A stretch of DNA of 6,682 nt from assembly GCA_006515795.1 (NCBI GenBank), contig VFMC01000155.1, positions 1 through 6,682 on the forward strand, read 5' to 3'. The notes under the pieces were generated by a model. It was given only the letters and a program-made list of their open reading frames with translations, did not search any database and was not told the DNA's origin. Positions 6,174 through 6,682 of this stretch are shown here, piece after piece. The DNA is from Acidimicrobiaceae bacterium. Lineage in GTDB: Bacteria > Actinomycetota > Acidimicrobiia > Acidimicrobiales > Ilumatobacteraceae. The first letter of the stretch is position 1. The number at the start of each line of letters is the position of its first letter. The translations under genes and the position numbers were made by a program.

Positions 6174-6188
6174 ACGACTTCGGGTCGT
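6174..6188. terminator. Short UUCG-type hairpin between convergent genes
   Basis: An inverted repeat ACGAC-TTCGG-GTCGT lies in the 48-base gap between the hemerythrin stop and the stop of the AbrB-type antitoxin gene. The loop can form a C(UUCG)G tetraloop, which stabilises RNA hairpins. No run of T follows on either strand and the stem is only five pairs, so intrinsic termination is uncertain. A second palindrome, CGTGCGCACG, overlaps it at 6167-6176. Confidence 0.25.
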
Positions 6189-6200
6189 TCTACGCTTCGG

Positions 6201-6428
6201 TCAGTCCCCCCGGGTGAGTGCCATGATCTCGTCAGTGGTCATGCGGACATCGCCGCGTCCGCGCGGGCGACCCGCGAGTTGCTGTCCACGCGTTGGGGCG
6301 TGACCGATCTTGCGGACCACGATGGTGTCGTCGTCGCGTTCGAACTCGAGCTCGGTGCCGGCGCCGATGCCAAGCGCATCGCGCAAGCCCTTCGGAATGG
6401 TGACCTGGCCCTTCTCGGTGACCTTCAT
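6201..6428 (-). CDS. AbrB/MazE-type antitoxin without an adjacent toxin
   Basis: This 75-aa swapped-hairpin DNA-binding protein has the AbrB signature at residues 1-40: MKVTEKGQVTIPKGLRDALG, then IGAGTELEFERDDDTIVVRK. Its C-terminus, GRGDVRMTTDEIMALTRGD, resembles the toxin-binding tail of AbrB-type VapB antitoxins that partner with PIN toxins, so it is probably not a global AbrB regulator. A toxin gene would be expected just downstream on the same strand, but only 48 bases separate its stop from the convergent hemerythrin gene. ATG 6428 is chosen because the domain begins there; GGA lies 8 bases upstream and a stronger AGGAG 16 bases upstream. It follows the LLM oxidoreductase gene by 25 bases and may be transcribed with it. 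VapC at 2511-2897 has its own Phd partner, so it is not an obvious substitute. Confidence 0.85.
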   Translation of the reverse strand: MKVTEKGQVTIPKGLRDALGIGAGTELEFERDDDTIVVRKIGHAPTRGQQLAGRPRGRGDVRMTTDEIMALTRGD

Positions 6429-6453
6429 GGTCGGAATCCAACCACTCCTGTTC

Positions 6454-6682
6454 CTACTTGGCGTCGAGCTCGGCCTGGTACTTGGCGGTCGCGTTCTCCA
6501 CTGCCTTGAGGTTGCTCTCGGCGAGCACGTCGCGCACGGCGCGCGCTCGCTGCTTGGCGTCGATCGTCGGGCCGTACTGATGCTGGAAACGGGGAGCAAC
6601 GTGGCGGGCGAACAGCTCGAAGTTGCGCAACTTGGCGGCCGGGTTGGCCCAGTCGTGAGCGAGCTGCAGGTAGGCGCCGAAC
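6454..6682 (-). CDS. LLM-class flavin-dependent oxidoreductase, C-terminal end (partial)
   Basis: Only the last 75 codons are in the window; the gene enters from the right edge and its start is outside. The residues FGAYLQLAHDWANPAAKLRN, FELFARHVAPRFQ and a charged tail ending AELDAK fit the C-terminus of bacterial luciferase-like (LLM) monooxygenases, especially those resembling limonene 1,2-monooxygenase, where an AHDWA-type stretch is followed by a helix with ARxVxPxFQ. Such enzymes use reduced flavin and oxygen on a range of small molecules. The flavin-binding barrel is not visible, so substrate cannot be proposed. The stop lies 25 bases before the AbrB-type antitoxin gene on the same strand. 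Family call is from short C-terminal patterns. Confidence 0.65.
   Translation of the reverse strand, partial: FGAYLQLAHDWANPAAKLRNFELFARHVAPRFQHQYGPTIDAKQRARAVRDVLAESNLKAVENATAKYQAELDAK

Overview
This 6.7 kb window is G+C-rich with densely packed genes. Family content (tandem-GNAT/TetR pair, Phd-VapC, MbcA-RES, LLM flavin oxidoreductase) and TAnnnT-type -10 boxes lying next to start codons suggest a chromosomal segment of an actinobacterium (Actinomycetota). An Acidimicrobiia-type member is only a guess.

Layout. Positions 1-155 hold nothing I can support. At 156-1845 (+) lies a two-gene operon: a TetR-family regulator with a near-consensus promoter (TTGAAA-N17-TATAAT) whose spacer carries a TetR-type palindrome, then a tandem-GNAT acetyltransferase joined by an ATGA overlap. 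At 1899-3185 (-) lies a toxin-antitoxin patch. It holds a Phd-type antitoxin with a PIN-domain VapC toxin (GTGA overlap, palindromic operator, probably leaderless), then an intact MbcA/ParS/Xre-type antitoxin with its own promoter. Immediately downstream is a short remnant of a RES-domain toxin that has lost its ATG and most of its domain.

At 3198-5476 (-) are two translationally coupled genes for an NfnAB/SudBA-type complex: an FAD/[2Fe-2S] ferredoxin-NADP reductase-like subunit, then a GltD-like subunit with [4Fe-4S], FAD and NAD(P)H motifs. Diverging from them across a 190-base gap is a hemerythrin HHE protein (5667-6152, +). Convergent with that gene are an AbrB-type antitoxin (6201-6428, -), which has no toxin gene beside it, and the 3' end of an LLM-class flavin-dependent oxidoreductase that runs off the right edge.

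How the genes fit together. The TetR protein probably represses its own promoter and so controls the acetyltransferase. The NfnAB-like pair would move electrons between NAD(P)H pools and ferredoxin, and the neighbouring di-iron hemerythrin hints at an oxygen or redox theme, which is inference only. The most unusual aspect is three antitoxin genes of three different families within about 4.4 kb, of which only one keeps an intact toxin. No RNA genes, insertion sequences, CRISPR arrays or phage genes were seen.
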